Positions 37,122 through 48,577 of a stretch of DNA of 64,000 nucleotides are shown here, in pieces (positions within the stretch are counted from its first letter, which is position 1; each line of letters begins with the position of its first letter). The notes beneath the pieces were generated by a model. That model had not been told where the DNA came from, did not search any database, and saw nothing but the letters and a program-made list of their open reading frames with translations. A program made the translations under genes and the position numbers. The DNA is taken from positions 930,001-994,000 of the forward strand of contig JABRWF010000006.1 of the NCBI GenBank assembly GCA_018343915.1, written 5' to 3'. This DNA comes from Agroathelia rolfsii. Its lineage: Eukaryota; Basidiomycota; Agaricomycetes; Amylocorticiales; Amylocorticiaceae.

Positions 37122-37887
37122 CACCGTAGCGCCATCAACTACACCTTCCTCATCCTCAAATGGAAAAGATGATCACAACGACGCCAAAATCCACGATCGA
37201 TATATCCGTCTAGCACTCGACGAAGCAGCGAAATGTATCCCCATTCCGACGGCGTTCTGCGTCGGCTGTGTGATTGTCCTGCCTCAATCCCAGTTCCAAT
37301 CGATCAAGGACGAATGGCCGCCGCGAGACGCCGAAATGAATAGCGCTATAATGAGTAGGACGACGACGACGACAGAGCCTAATACAGCTAGCGCCAACTC
37401 AGATTTTATTGTTGCTAGTGACGACAACACCGAGGCTGGTTATGGAGGGGGTATCATCCTCTCCACGGGCTACTCGCGCGAGCTACCCGGCAACACCCAC
37501 GCCGAGGCTAACGCGCTCGCCAAACTCCGTGCTCTCTCCCCGGGCGCCATCTCGGCCCTCCTCTCGGGCATAGCCATCTCCTTCTCTACCCTCTTCTCAG
37601 AAGCAGAGAACGCTAAGGATGACGCAACGACGGCGGTAGAAGCCCTGCTCCGCTATGCCGATGTATACACGACACTCGAGCCGTGCTCCGTGCGCACGTC
37701 TGGACTTGGGCCGTGCGCCGACGCGCTCATTGCGGCTCGTGTGCGGCGATGCTTTATCGGCGTAGGAGAGCCGGACGATTTCGTGCAGTGCGAGGGTGCG
37801 AGGAAGATGCAAGAGGCCGGGGTCGAGATCGTTTGGCTGCGTGGATGGCAGGAGGAGTGTCTTGCCGCGGCGAGGAGGGGACATTGA
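37122..37887 (+). CDS. RIB2-type DRAP deaminase (riboflavin pathway), 5' end unresolved
   Basis: A cytidine-deaminase-fold enzyme resembling the fungal deaminase of riboflavin synthesis, which removes the ring amino group of the 2,5-diamino-6-ribitylamino-pyrimidinone 5'-phosphate intermediate. Seen: KIHDRYIRLALDEAAKC, FCVGCVIV, STGYSRELPGNTHAEANAL with the zinc His and catalytic Glu in HAE (codons near 37498-37503), YTTLEPCS, and a second PC ten residues later (GPCADAL) supplying the two Cys ligands. The C-terminal block (FIGVGEP...CEGARKMQ.AG.EIVWL...CL.AARRGH) fits the family. The frame is open from about 37122 to 37887, but no in-frame ATG precedes the domain. A TAA at about 37116 closes the frame that is open in the unit D fragment, so a short 5' exon or a lost start must be considered. 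Codons are GC-richer than in neighbouring genes. Confidence 0.75.
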
Positions 37888-38701
37888 GTCTGTATGTGTG
37901 CGTATGTGCATGTGCGCATTCTTTGTTTACGCGTTACAGTCTGGGCGTAGTATGGATCTGGATCTACATGTACGTATGTACTATACACCTATGCATTGCT
38001 ATACGAGTTCGCCCTATATCCGCGCATGTTAAGAGATATACATATTCCTAAATGCTGTTATGCGGTCGTATTTTCATCATGAGTGTGCTCGGTGACTGCA
38101 ATACATGGTAACGTAACAAGAACCTTTCACTCCACGTGCACACCACTAACCTGGCTAAATGGGCTTATTTGCAATCTCACCACGTGTTCACTAAGTGTGT
38201 GGTTATTTGCAACCACTCAGCATGGTTACTACGTATGTCCCCAACGCAATGCAAAAAGATATGAAGTTTGGAGGTATGCGTGTTTCACCACCACGTGTCT
38301 ATTTGGTGTACCAAAAGAGAATTACATTGTTCGTTAATGTGTTCGTGATCGGTCGTTAGACGAAGAAGAAGAAAAAAGATAACAACGACGAAAAGCAGCG
38401 AAGAATGACAACCAGGGAAATGAAAAAAAAAAAAAAAAAAAAAATGAAACTGAAGAATGGAAATCTCGGGGGCCGGTTGGAGCAAGGCTGGAGAGGGATG
38501 AAGGGAGACGAATGGTTTAAAATGTGAGTAGAAAAGTTGAGCCAGTATGTGCGAGAGAAAATGTCTTAAAAATACAAATGATACAAGAACGGTAATGTTG
38601 CTTGCTTGTTTGTTTGGTTGGTTGGTTGGCGGTGTATATAATGTTGGCAACGGTATAGGGGGAAGGCCAGGCAGGATAAGGGGCTGGGGCAGACGACCAG
38701 A
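37888..38701. other. Intergenic downstream of the deaminase
   Basis: Probable 3' untranslated sequence of the deaminase followed by low-complexity DNA, including a poly(A) run near 38424-38444 and (GGTT)n near 38616-38627. The right end is likely the 3' untranslated part of the minus-strand gene at 38702. No gene seen. Confidence 0.5.
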
Positions 38702-39281
38702 TCACAAGACAATCAAACTGCCAAGAATGATGGCGACCGTCCACCGTGCGGCAGTGTTGATACCAGTGACCACGGCGGCCGACTTGCACTCGCTGTAGGA
38801 CATCATGTCCGCATCGTCTTGAAAATGTGAAAAGGACGAGGAGTCAGAGACGAAGCCGCGGAAGCGTCTCGGTGGGCCGCCGGCCTCCGGAGAGCGGGGT
38901 AAGACTACCAAAGAAGCCGATCCATTGAATTAGCATACGATGTATGTATAACCGAGGATTGTTTCTATGACTTACCCGACTTTATTGACCGGAACACGCA
39001 GGCGATAGAATTTCGCAACAAGCGGGATAGGGCCTCAAAGGGGACGGCAGACCATATGACTGCAAAGACGGAGGCTAATGCGCCGGCGAGCACTGTGACA
39101 GATATTGATGACAGCGTCAGGACTTGTTACACAAGAAGAGTTATCGAAATGGCTAACCAGGCGAACAGTTGGGGATGAATGTGAGGGCGCTCAGGAGTGT
39201 TGCGAAGCTGCCTAGACTCATGAACGATAATGGGCCAAAGATAAAAGTCGTATCGAAGGGGGATAAGAAGAGCGACGACAT
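38702..39281 (-). CDS. Small multi-pass membrane protein of unknown family
   Basis: Three exons, 39281-39158, 39122-38976 and 38904-38702, give about 157 aa from MSSLFLSPFDTTF to GSLIVL. Hydrophobic segments: IFGPLSFMSLGSFATLLSAL, SISVTVLAGALASVFAVIW, and a C-terminal TVAIILGSLIVL that ends at the stop codon, so the last residues would sit in the membrane. A polar loop (RSPEAGGPPRRFRGF...DDADMMSYSECKSA) lies before the last helix. The first intron would be only 35 bases, unusually short, so the exon 1/2 junction is the weak point. Family not recognised. Confidence 0.55.
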
Positions 39282-39995
39282 GACGACAAAGTGCACTGGT
39301 TGTTGGTGTAGTAGAGAGTAGTAGGATGTAGTAGAATGACGGGTGTCGATCGTTGGAGCAGGTTAGGATATGCGAGAGGAGAATGAGTCTTTATGAGGAG
39401 GACGACAAGAGGGTGCCAAGCCGCTGGGGAGGAACATTGCGACAGTGGGCCCTGGCCAGGTTAAATAGAAAGATAGCGACTGTGCAGGATACAAGTGATC
39501 ATTGATGCAAGTCGCCCTTGTGACGTCTCTGATTTGACTACCGCCGTAACAGCGGGCGCATTGGCGTAGTGGCTAGATGGGTCTACTTTAATTCTGGGGG
39601 GCCGAAGCGCTCCTCATAGCTTCTTCGCAGCGTGGTGTTTGTCTTCTATAGCACACTGCACATGCACCTGATTAATCCGACGATCAGGCCTTGTGTGGAG
39701 ATAATTCTTGTATGCGCACGACTGCTGTGGCTGAGGGTCCCGTTGCTGCGGAGGAGGATCTCACTGGCACGGCACTGGCAGTGTCGGCCAATTGCCCTTG
39801 GCTCTGCTCTCCTTGGCCACTCCGGATCCTTAGCTCATCACCTCCACGTCAGCATCCGCTCCGGAAGCAGTCACCCTCATCATTGTCGTCATCGGCACCA
39901 CGCTCTAGTCGCCCGTCCATCTCGTGTTCAACAAAAAATCTTTTACACAGCACATTCGCTAGCAAGATACATCTCTCTATATCTCTGGCGACAAT
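39282..39995. promoter_or_regulatory. Divergent intergenic region between two small membrane protein genes
   Basis: About 715 bp between the starts of the minus-strand gene at 39281 and the plus-strand gene at 39996. It should carry both promoters. A C/T-rich leader (ATCTCTCTATATCTCTGG) lies directly before the plus-strand ATG. Open frames in 39632-40017 overlap the real first exon and are not supported. Confidence 0.45.
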
Positions 39996-40848
39996 ATGTC
40001 CGAGGAATTTGAACTGAAAGAAATCACTCGTAACGCCGGCGTAGACCCTCAGAAAGCCTTTGTTGAAGCGCAGGATGCTGCATCCCAGATGCACTGGGCC
40101 TGGACAGCAGCTACCACGTCAGACTAGCTTCTCATCCATTTCGGCACTTTATGTCTGAGACTTGGTGCTCAGATCGTCTATACTGGCTTCTGTGCTCATC
40201 CTCTTTCCCCGATTCCTCCTACTAGCCTCGGACGTTGAGGGCCAGCGAGGCGGGTCGCAGCTGACGCCCCTCGAGTCGTTCCTTGCACTTCACTTTGGGC
40301 TGCACCTGCTGGCAGTGTCAATGTCCCTCCTTCTGAATGTATGATGACACTCTCCAACTGCTATCCTAGCTACTCCTGATATTACTCTGCCTGTAGATCC
40401 CTTCAGGGTCACCCATCACACGGCCAGATGACTCCTCGCCTATGCACCCTCTCTTAGGCCCCCTGTCTATCTCCAGCTGTCTCTCGGCGTTCATTTCCTA
40501 TAACACTAAGAACATAGGCCCTCTGTCTACTCTGGTAACTCTTGGCTCCGGAGCAATAGGCCTCTGGGGACTTTGGGAGGTATACGTGTATTGCTTCTTG
40601 TGCGCAGCAAAAAAAAAACTCACTCCTACAGATGGCGTTTGCAGGCACTGGCCGCATCTCTCGCAAAACAGGCGCAGACAAACATACGTCAGTGTTTATT
40701 TTCCTACTTCTAAACACCAAAGCTCAGAAGCAAGCTGACGTTATTGTCATTTTCCATGAATATTAGATCTGCATTCCTGTTTAAGAACAAGAACGCTGCT
40801 TCTGTTCAGAAGAAGAAGTGGAAGCAAGAACACGGATCGGGGCTCTAG
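39996..40848 (+). CDS. Small conserved membrane protein with KTGADKHTSAFLF tail
   Basis: Five exons, 39996-40117, 40173-40338, 40397-40579, 40632-40687, 40767-40848; 202 aa, every junction in phase. The N-terminus (MSEEFELKEITRNAGVD) is soluble. Three to four hydrophobic segments follow (SSILASVLILFPRFLLLA, FLALHFGLHLLAVSMSLLLN, LGPLSISSCLSAFISY, STLVTLGSGAIGLWGLW). The tail is basic: RISRKTGADKHTSAFLF then KNKNAASVQKKKWKQ. I recall this tail as common to an uncharacterised fungal membrane protein family, but cannot name it. Two introns start with GTCAG, a less common donor; the joined residues (TTSSIL and KHTSAFLF) support those splices. Confidence 0.7.
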
Positions 40849-42210
40849 TTCGGGGATGAGAGATGGATGCATATTTAGGTCGAGCACGTGGACCTTTCTT
40901 TTCCATTGCTTCGCTCCAGGCTTTGTATAATTATCACTCAAACAATTCAGTTTGAATTGCCTTATTGAGCTTGTGTCAAGGAAAGATGATGAAGTTGATT
41001 AGGCACGATCGGGATTGCATGGGGGATTGTTCAGCTATAAGCGGAAAGCAGGTCGAGAGCTTTGCACGCACACCACTGCCCGGCAATCACAGGGTATAGT
41101 AATCGAGCTTACTCCCCACCAACGCAGCCACCCTTGGGTGGACTCTAGCCATTCGTTGCGACATTTGTTAGTAAATAAATAAGACCAGCTCTCGTCTTGT
41201 ATCATCAGATATACCTCGTGGTTCAGTCTCTAGGGTGCATGCTGCCATTGTCTGTCTGTTGTTCCACCTTGATGACGCCGCGTTAGCTGGTTCTCTCCTC
41301 ATTCTCTTGGAGTATTTGATTGTGAAGTCTAGAGCACGGCTTGGATCGACCACAGCTGAACTGACCGTATACTAAACGGCGTGACCATCAAAACAAACAC
41401 AGGATCGAGAATCAAAAAGTTTGCTTTTGCTCACCGCTTATCGCTGTTCTCTTTCGGTGGGATTGGGTCAAATCCAACTTCAAAGCATTTCCTATATCTA
41501 TTATCAACGGAAACCAAACCATGGCGCAAAAAAATTACCAGAATTCATCAATCATTTATAGCCAGCGCTTTTGCCGATGAACGTTAGCTAGTAGCAGTTT
41601 TAACGAGCCTACTTTCGAGAACGTTCATAGGAAAGGACAGACGAGATGTATTATTAATTCTCACTGGCGCACACAAATATGTTTTTTATTATTACTTTCT
41701 TCCGTTAAAATGATCGGAGTAGCGCCACAGCTTAAAGCGCTCACGTACTCATGCATTCGTGGATGGCCTTTATTCATGTAGGTATCCGAAGCAAACTCCC
41801 AAGTTTGACACATACGCTAATGCACGCGTAGAGAGACGACATAACCTGGATGCTTTTACTTACAATTATGGAATCGCAAGTGGGTTTTTGGTCCCATATA
41901 TACGGATCGAACGCAATGGGGTTGTGTGTTCGGATTAGATGACGTTCTTTGGGCATTAGAACCCCGTACATATATAGGTTTATCGTGAAGTTTCCCTCAT
42001 GACTCAAATCACTGCCATATCGTGGGCTAGCACAGATGTACACTAAAGGGCTGACAGCCGAACAGCCAAGATTTTGAGCTCAAAGCTGGTTTACATAGAC
42101 CTCTAGACTTGACAGGTGTTTTTTTTTTTTTTGCGTAGGCGACACCTGATATTCAGGAAATAAAATATTATACATAGTGGTGCATGTTGCTGTTGAATTC
42201 TGACCGCATC
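40849..42210. other. Intergenic, no supported gene
   Basis: No open frame has domain, paralog or splice support. A T run (about 42119-42132) lies near the right end. Confidence 0.45.
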
Positions 42211-42534
42211 TCAGTTCCACCGGCTTGAACATCGAATTTTGATTCTCGGAAGAAATACAGGTGAGACAACTCCAGCATCATATTGAGATATGATACAAAT
42301 CACAATTGTTAGATGCAAATCCAGAGGAGCAACAGTACCACTGAAGGTTTTGGCCAAAGCACAGTCCATGGAACCATATATAGCATAAAATGGGCTCTTG
42401 GCCCGTGCCAAAGTGAATACTAAGGGCCACCCAGGTCCTGCGAGTAAAAAGAGCCAGATTAGTATAAATATAAGGCCATCAACAAACACTTTGTGGACTT
42501 CTTTGTAGTCCTGGCCGATACTGCGCGCGCACAA
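42211..42534 (-). pseudogene. Possible membrane protein exon or remnant
   Basis: An open frame with a strongly hydrophobic stretch (VFVDGLIFILIWLFLLAG), followed by YGSMDCALAKTF. It could be an exon of a four-helix (MARVEL-like) fungal membrane protein, but no convincing flanking exons were found on either side. Weak call. Confidence 0.25.
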
Positions 42535-45084
42535 GGGGTGGTAGTATTACGGCGGGTCATTTATACATAGAAGCAGAGGAAGAATAGCAATAGGGACGTA
42601 AATAACGATGGCGGTTACCAGCAGTCTTTCCCTAGACCTGAACTCTCAGAGAAAAGGCAATTTGCTGCAAAACAGCCCGAAATGACAGTGATGATATCCG
42701 CCATGTCGATGAAATGCGGGGTCAGAAAGCCTAGAGTTCATCTTTTTGGAAGAAATCTCAATTGACAGAATAAAATTTCGACATACAAGAAAGTTAATAA
42801 AATATTATGTGCTGTTGCCGTTAGCTATCGCCTGAAATCTTGTTACATTGATGGGTCGATAAGCGCCAATATAAGTCGTAAAACCAACAAGACTTGAATG
42901 AGACGTTTGAAAAAAAAAAACTTTTAGATCGTGCCAGCAATTTGATTTAAATCGATATAATGGCAAGCTAGAAAGTCCTCTAGCAGAGAATGATATGGAT
43001 AGACTAACTACAAGTACGGATGGAATAGTGGTCCGAAAGCAATCGCGGCAATGATCTAATCAAGCCCGAGATCAAGCATAGAATGCGGTCAGTCCTCTTA
43101 CGGCTGTGCCAAAGAAGACTAGGAAAGAGTGGAGAGAGTTGCTTTCACATCATAACTGATTTTTTAGAATAGCGGCATTAGGTATCGTAGCGTAATGGCA
43201 CCACCAATGCCGAATAAAGACGATTTATGAAAATCTACGTTTATAGCTCAAGAGCATAACCAAATGATATCATGGAGATCGAGGCCTGGGGCACCGAAAA
43301 GAATCATATGAATACACAAGCAGCCGTCTGTATCCATCTAAAGAGAAAGGCGATTGCATATAATAAAGCCTAGCGCATCGCTTAATACAACAAGGGTGAC
43401 AGTGATACGCTGGATCAATCAATAAAGGCTGCACCTGCAGTCACAAATAATCGGCTCACATAAAAGGCGGCGATTATGTTCTTTCTCTAAGAGGACGTAT
43501 CGATGCCTCGAGAAAGGAAAAGGGTTAATTCATGTGTGAGAAACAACTGCCAGTAGATAAACGAGAAGAATCTGACAAGCGACGCGTTTTCTTATGGGAA
43601 AGTATTAGCCGTCCTGGGTCTATGCACGGGGAGGATAATCCAAGTACAGATAGGAATGGAACATGAATGGGCCAGGAGAATGAAAAGTTCTGTGGAACGA
43701 GAGCCTGACTCGGAGCAGGTCATATGAACTAGTACGTAGGATCCAAAATTTACTTCCGTGGCGCCCCTTGGGTCATATGACAAATGTTAGTGGGTACTAG
43801 GTACTAGAGCCCACTGGGACTCGCGGAGCACGAGTCCGAGTATACTTCCGAAATCCGTGTCGACTTGCTTCCACGCTTAGAGGCTAGTTACCAGTCAACC
43901 AACTAAACTCAACCGTTGCACCATGACACTACCTGCTTTCAAATTCTGTTACTAGTGTTAGTATTAATATCCTTTCTTCCATTTTATCTGCTGTCCTTTC
44001 TTGATTTTACTTTCCAGATGAAAACATCATTTCTTCGTTTTATTGAACGGAAAGCTCTGCATTTGTTCACGAATTAATCTGAGTATCTGCTAGTAGATCA
44101 TATACTAGTACACGGCACTTTAATTTAACTCCATATGTGCTACGTTGCTATGGGTGCTACATTTTCAGCTGCTAGCCATTCAAATTTCCAGCTAGTTAAC
44201 TAGAATAAGTGTTTGCATACGGAGGTCTGAGGTTCTGAGGCTAATAGATCTAGTGGTAATAAATTAGTCTATAGTACACGTTTCAACTAGCTGCGAGTTG
44301 TGCTTCGGGCGGGAGCTGACAAGAGAGCCACCATAAACGCAAATACCACTTCATGGCAATCCTTATAAAAGATAAAGATAAAATTTCCACCAATACAAAT
44401 AGTGTCTGCCTTTATCATTGATACGGATAATGGCTAGTAACAAGTAGTTTAAATAGCGGAAGCTAGTTAGTCACCTGCTCTGCTGCTTTAAGTTCTTAGT
44501 GGTTATTTGAAGTGACGTGTGCGTGTTAGAGTGTCTGATATAGGCCCGGTAATTACCTGAGTGGCTGTAGGGACATCGTAGGTGCTGTACAGTATCATGA
44601 GACGATCAAATATTCGGATCGGTTTTCAGTGACTAATTTTTTTTGTTTTTGGTATCGGAGTATGTTGATCCTGATATGCTTAACATGTTGAATGTTGACC
44701 TATTCCTTTGATTAATTTCTTGATAGCCCAATTCTGGGAAGCACAGATACAGGCATAACGCTACAGCTCAGAAGAATATTTTACACATCGATTTTACACT
44801 TATTTTTTACTTGAAATAATTGAGCAGACAACAAACATGTAGACGGGTTATCATAGCATGCAAACCTAAGTAGATATTATATACTAAGGAAATGCTAGGT
44901 GAAACCAAGTGACGATTACAACATCCATATAAATACACTAATATAGCTTGATATCTGTGTATCCTTGAATTTATGATTGGATAACAACATATTTATGCAG
45001 GCAAATAGTCTCTATAATCCGTACTAATTCCCTAGATATAGCAGGTAGTTAGTGTAATATCTTAAATGAAGCAGATACAATATA
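42535..45084. other. AT-rich gene-poor stretch
   Basis: About 2.5 kb with no supported gene, RNA or element. Short open frames only. Poly(A) near 42910-42920. Confidence 0.45.
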
Positions 45085-45857
45085 TTAGCTAACTTGTTCC
45101 TTTGCATATTTTCTCCAATCAACGTAGTTTTTAGCAAAGGCTGAGTACAGGGATCTCCAGTCACGACACTTCCTTGTGTAGTAGAAAGTGCCATTTATAA
45201 TTTCTTGCTGCATAAAATCCCATGGCTCTAGCGTCAGGTCCGCTTCGCAAAGAAAATGCAATCGCAGATAATTCAGGCAGTGCTGAGCATGATGCAAGTC
45301 GGTGGGATCAAGTCCAGATGAAAGGAAGTGTTGCAAGTTTCGAACACAATGCAGTTCATGTGTCATTGACAACCCAAACTGCTGATAATTAGGACCAAGG
45401 CGAACAAATCCCCATCTAATGTGATTGGCAGAATCGGTTGGGTCTTGAGTGAACTGGGGCGCCAAAGGATAGTTATCGCTTTCTTGAAAATCCATCTCAA
45501 TTGTCCTGAGCAATGCTGCACGCTCAAAGGGATTGGCAACTGTTATGATTTTTAGTCAAATTGTGAGTAAACAGGACATATAAGCAATTCAGACCATCGG
45601 AATCCGTGCTCCTGGTAAATCCCCAAAGTAGAATAGAAATATTGATAAGGCAGGTGATAATCATGAACTTCTGACATATGTTGGCTAAGGCCAGTGTTTG
45701 AATATTCATTGTCTCTAGAAATACTGGCAGTCGGCGAAAAAAATGTGAAAGGCCCTTTTTTCATGCGATAAAACTGTTTGGTAGTGATTAGAGGCGAGAT
45801 AGGTATACTAGTTAGGGTCCAGGGAGCAAGGAAGTACAATTGTCTAAGTATAATCAA
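45085..45857 (-). CDS. UstYa-like DUF3328 protein (probable peptide-modifying oxidase), first of two
   Basis: The main exon (45085 to about 45546) reads SMTHELHCVRNL and then HHAQHCLNYLRLHFLCEADLTLEPW: the two His-x-x-His-Cys-type motifs (HELHC, HAQHC) that define UstYa/DUF3328, plus the conserved G-x-V-R-L-G-P block before them and a C-terminal CRDWRSLYSAF. UstYa-family proteins act in oxidative cyclisation of fungal ribosomal peptides such as ustiloxin. A 5' exon is likely in 45560-45857, where a frame from MIILRQLYFLAPWTL carries a hydrophobic start. I propose a short intron of about 38 bases around 45547-45584, but the start and that junction are uncertain. It is followed in the window by a secreted peptide gene and a second family member. 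Confidence 0.7.
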
Positions 45858-47259
45858 GCCCTCTAGTTGTTTAGACAGCCATCAAGCACCAGATCAACAG
45901 CTCCTCGGCCCTATGGCCTAGATCATAAACACATCAATGCAAAGTTCCTTTGAAGATCTACTATGACAGGATTGGATGTACCTGTAGTACCTAGTAAATG
46001 ATGAATGATACAAGTCTTATTTGTCCTTTTGAAGTAAATTTGGCATTCTTCATGTATAATGCATGATCCAATCATGACAAATGGTATCAATGAGGCGTAT
46101 AATAGTTCTACAAATTATTAGATAGTAGATATCAGTGAATTTTCGGCTAAATGGCAGGTAACAAGCTGCTGCACAACTTGTGATCGGTAATAATGCTAAT
46201 TCATATTTGAAGGTGTTTACAAGGCAGAAGATAAAAGGGTGATTAGGTGGAAGCATGAGGCGCTTTTTATCACTACCAGGCGTCCTATCTCAGGGCAAAG
46301 GAACCTTGTCATTTGTTCACTCAATATTCTCAGGGATACTACTAGGGTACAATAAGTTGATGATTTACTAGTAAGGTTGATACTAAAGATGTAGAGTGTC
46401 CATCTCTTATTGCGTTTACAGTGGAGCGGTGGTCGGAGACTTAAAAAGAAAATCATGAATACAATAAATGATGGTAGGCGGAGCAAAAGGTACATTGTTC
46501 TTGATTACATCTGCCCAAGAAGATGTTAGAATGGGCAATCCATGCCTCGATGAGAGTGACAGAGTCACGGTCACGCGTAGCGTGACCATAGTTATGTAGC
46601 TACGAATTTTTATAGTAGTTACCTCATTCGTTTGTCCGCGTACCGCGTCCAAGTACAAGGACAAGCGGAATAATATCTTGCTTTTATTTTGTGCTTGGCT
46701 GGCTCGCTTTTATCACAGAAGAGCCATCCAAAAATGGAGCTTTAATGCCGATGTCATGCCTCCTCCGATTTGACAGAAATTATTCATGAATTGAAAACAA
46801 GAATGGCTCAAATAGATGATACCCCCCTGGCAGGACTTGAAATGGTGACAGATTAGGCATATAATTTATGAATATATACCTACACTGCCGGTGTAGCAAG
46901 CATCCGATACATTCTTTATCATCAAGAGGCACAACTGAGGCCTTCAAGTTTGATAATCATGCATCCATCATGCATCAATCATAGGTTGTCCAACAGTATC
47001 AATTACGTACTATTATAGTACTAATAATAATCCATGGCCATGTTTTACGTTGTCATTCTTTACTAGTGTAACGAATTCACAGCATGATCGGAACTGTCAT
47101 TATGACAACGATGTCTTTGATTATCGTCTAATATTGAGAAATCAAGGTTCTGATAGGAAGATAACAAGCACCCATACATTCAGGTTCAAGTTGATTTGGG
47201 TAATCGTAGTTATTTGCTAGTGATAGCGGACCGGTATTAGTTTTTAGTCTGTCCTAAAC
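45858..47259. other. Intergenic, no supported gene
   Basis: AT-rich; only unsupported short frames. The promoter of the peptide gene begins at the right end. Confidence 0.45.
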
Positions 47260-47268
47260 ACTATAAAA
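47259..47268 (+). promoter_or_regulatory. TATA-like box of the secreted peptide gene
   Basis: ACTATAAAAT about 70 bases before the ATG at 47336, a spacing suited to a core promoter TATA element in a fungal gene. It supports the small open frame being a real gene. Confidence 0.5.
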
Positions 47269-47335
47269 TCTGTTAATAGTAACTTGCGGCTACAAAGCTC
47301 ACTACTATTGCTAGCTCACTGGATTTTTCTATACT

Positions 47336-47606
47336 ATGGTGGCTCTTAAAACTTTCTATGCTTTATTTTTTGCTATTGCAGCAAGTAGCGTTGCCCTTGG
47401 CACTATTATTCCACGTGAAGAAGGTTAGTTTTAGGTTTGGAAATTAAAATATCAATTGGTGGGCTCAGTAGTACTTGTCCCCCGATGGATTACTAGGAGT
47501 CTCTCAGCTGGAAAACGATAAGCTAGCAGCATTTGGCAATAGTGAAGACAGAGCCTCACTATTCAAGGATTTATGTGCTGCGGATCAAACAGAAGATTGC
47601 TTCTAA
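47336..47606 (+). CDS. Small secreted peptide precursor (65 aa, two-Cys tail)
   Basis: Two exons, 47336-47423 and 47497-47606, joined in phase by a GTTAGT...TACTAG intron. Residues 1-22 form a clear signal peptide (MVALKTFYALFFAIAASSVALG). The mature part is about 43 residues, acidic, and ends LFKDLCAADQTEDCF, with cysteines six residues apart... the only two in the protein. No dibasic Kex2 repeat is present, so it is not a classical multi-core ustiloxin-type precursor, and the tail is not a CaaX pheromone. It sits 1.5 kb from one UstYa-like gene and 4.5 kb from another, which makes a peptide substrate plausible (inference). Alternatives: a small effector or a secreted structural peptide. Confidence 0.6.
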
Positions 47607-47977
47607 GACAAGTTATTTGTGAGTTTAGCCAACAAGCAAGTATTCTCATAAGTTACTAATAGCAAAAGTAGAACATCGTTATATGGAGAGAGAATACATG
47701 AAAATTGCGGTGAAAATTGAGGCTCTAGGTTGACTGGTTTAAATTGTGTATTTATTCCGCACAATTCTACATTCCCTTTATTCATTTGTCATCTGATGTA
47801 CAGCATGCCGATAAACTTGAAATTATTATATCAATATAAAGTAGTAGCATATACAAACCGAGACAGCAAAATTAAATGACGGTATTGGGTTTGAAGGCTT
47901 GCGTACATGTTAAAATGGGCTTTAATGGCAAGAGGTCCAATTCCATCCGTTGAAATTGGAAGAGCCTTCCTCCTTTC

Positions 47978-48447
47978 TCAAATCCTGACAATCCCGCTAG
48001 TGAAGTTATACTTACGGTTCTCCAAGAAGCTTCCGTAGTTATCTATTTTGTTGCCAAGCAGTGTACTTTGGAGCCTCTGAAGTTCATAGGGTTTTTGGTT
48101 TACTTCCGTAGAACTGGCATAGATATTGTGATAGATATTGTGACACAATTTGAAAAAAAAATAGTCTATCATCTGCAATGCCCCGCCATCATGAACAACA
48201 CTAAAAACTACTTGTTCTTTCAGTTATTTGCAATTCTCATGGCACAAGCCAGCCGATCAGAGATAAGCACCCATGCAATTGACTTGAATGAATTGTCAAC
48301 AGCCTTGCCATTGCCGTTGGCATTGACTCCGTCGAGTAAAATCTTAATTAAGGCAAGTTCTTCCTTGACTGTCCAAAGCCAGTGTGACTCGAAATCTGCG
48401 TAATGCATTCTCAGACTAAGCTTCATTATTGATAGTAACTGTGTCAT
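47978..48447 (-). pseudogene. Myb/SANT-like (transposon-type) domain remnant
   Basis: The minus strand reads HWLWTVKEELALIKILLDG then NSFKSIAWVLI (48220-48447). After a stop, a further frame (47978-48178) has YELQRLQSTLLGNKIDNYGSFLENRKYNF. The order W-T-x-x-E-E-x-x-L-I-x-x-L-L-D, then F-K-x-x-x-W, then a G-S-F-like block is the pattern of Myb/SANT-like domains found in fungal Harbinger-type transposon proteins. Stops between blocks mean it is broken. The plus-strand frame over the same bases starts with a signal-like sequence but is probably antisense shadow. Confidence 0.4.
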
Positions 48448-48577
48448 TGCTGAATTTTTTTCTTAGCTATAGAGGGTCTAACAGAGAAGTGTAAGTTGAG
48501 TGATAGCAATATAGTGTATAACATAGTAGGAGCATGTTAAATTATCTGTGTAGGGTATCTGAGGCTGCTAGGGCCGT

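Larger units (their letters stand above)
20880..37890. repeat. Segmental tandem array of DUF6534 gene plus deaminase units
   Basis: Five complete units and one 5' stub. Each unit has a minus-strand DUF6534 gene, a divergent intergenic segment of roughly 0.5-1.2 kb rich in CTTACCGG...CTCACCCTCC-type sequence, and on the plus strand the beginning of a deaminase gene (intact only in the last unit). Unit starts are near 20.9, 25.0, 28.1, 31.1 and 34.8 kb. Similarity between units is patchy: exon 1 is nearly identical between the second and fifth genes, exon 2 between the second and fourth, and the proximal promoter between the fourth and fifth. That suggests gene conversion or unequal crossing-over. 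Unit borders are approximate. Confidence 0.75.

Noticed and set aside
39550..39620. tRNA-like GCGCATTGGCGTAGTGGCTAGATGGG segment
   Set aside because: No matching acceptor stem or T arm could be drawn.
47336..47606. Peptide as a mating pheromone precursor
   Set aside because: It has a secretory signal and its last Cys is second from the end, not in a CaaX position.
48191..48403. Plus-strand 70-aa frame with a signal-like start, possible second secreted peptide
   Set aside because: It is antisense to a better-supported Myb/SANT-like block and has no TATA, intron or similarity to the 47-kb peptide.
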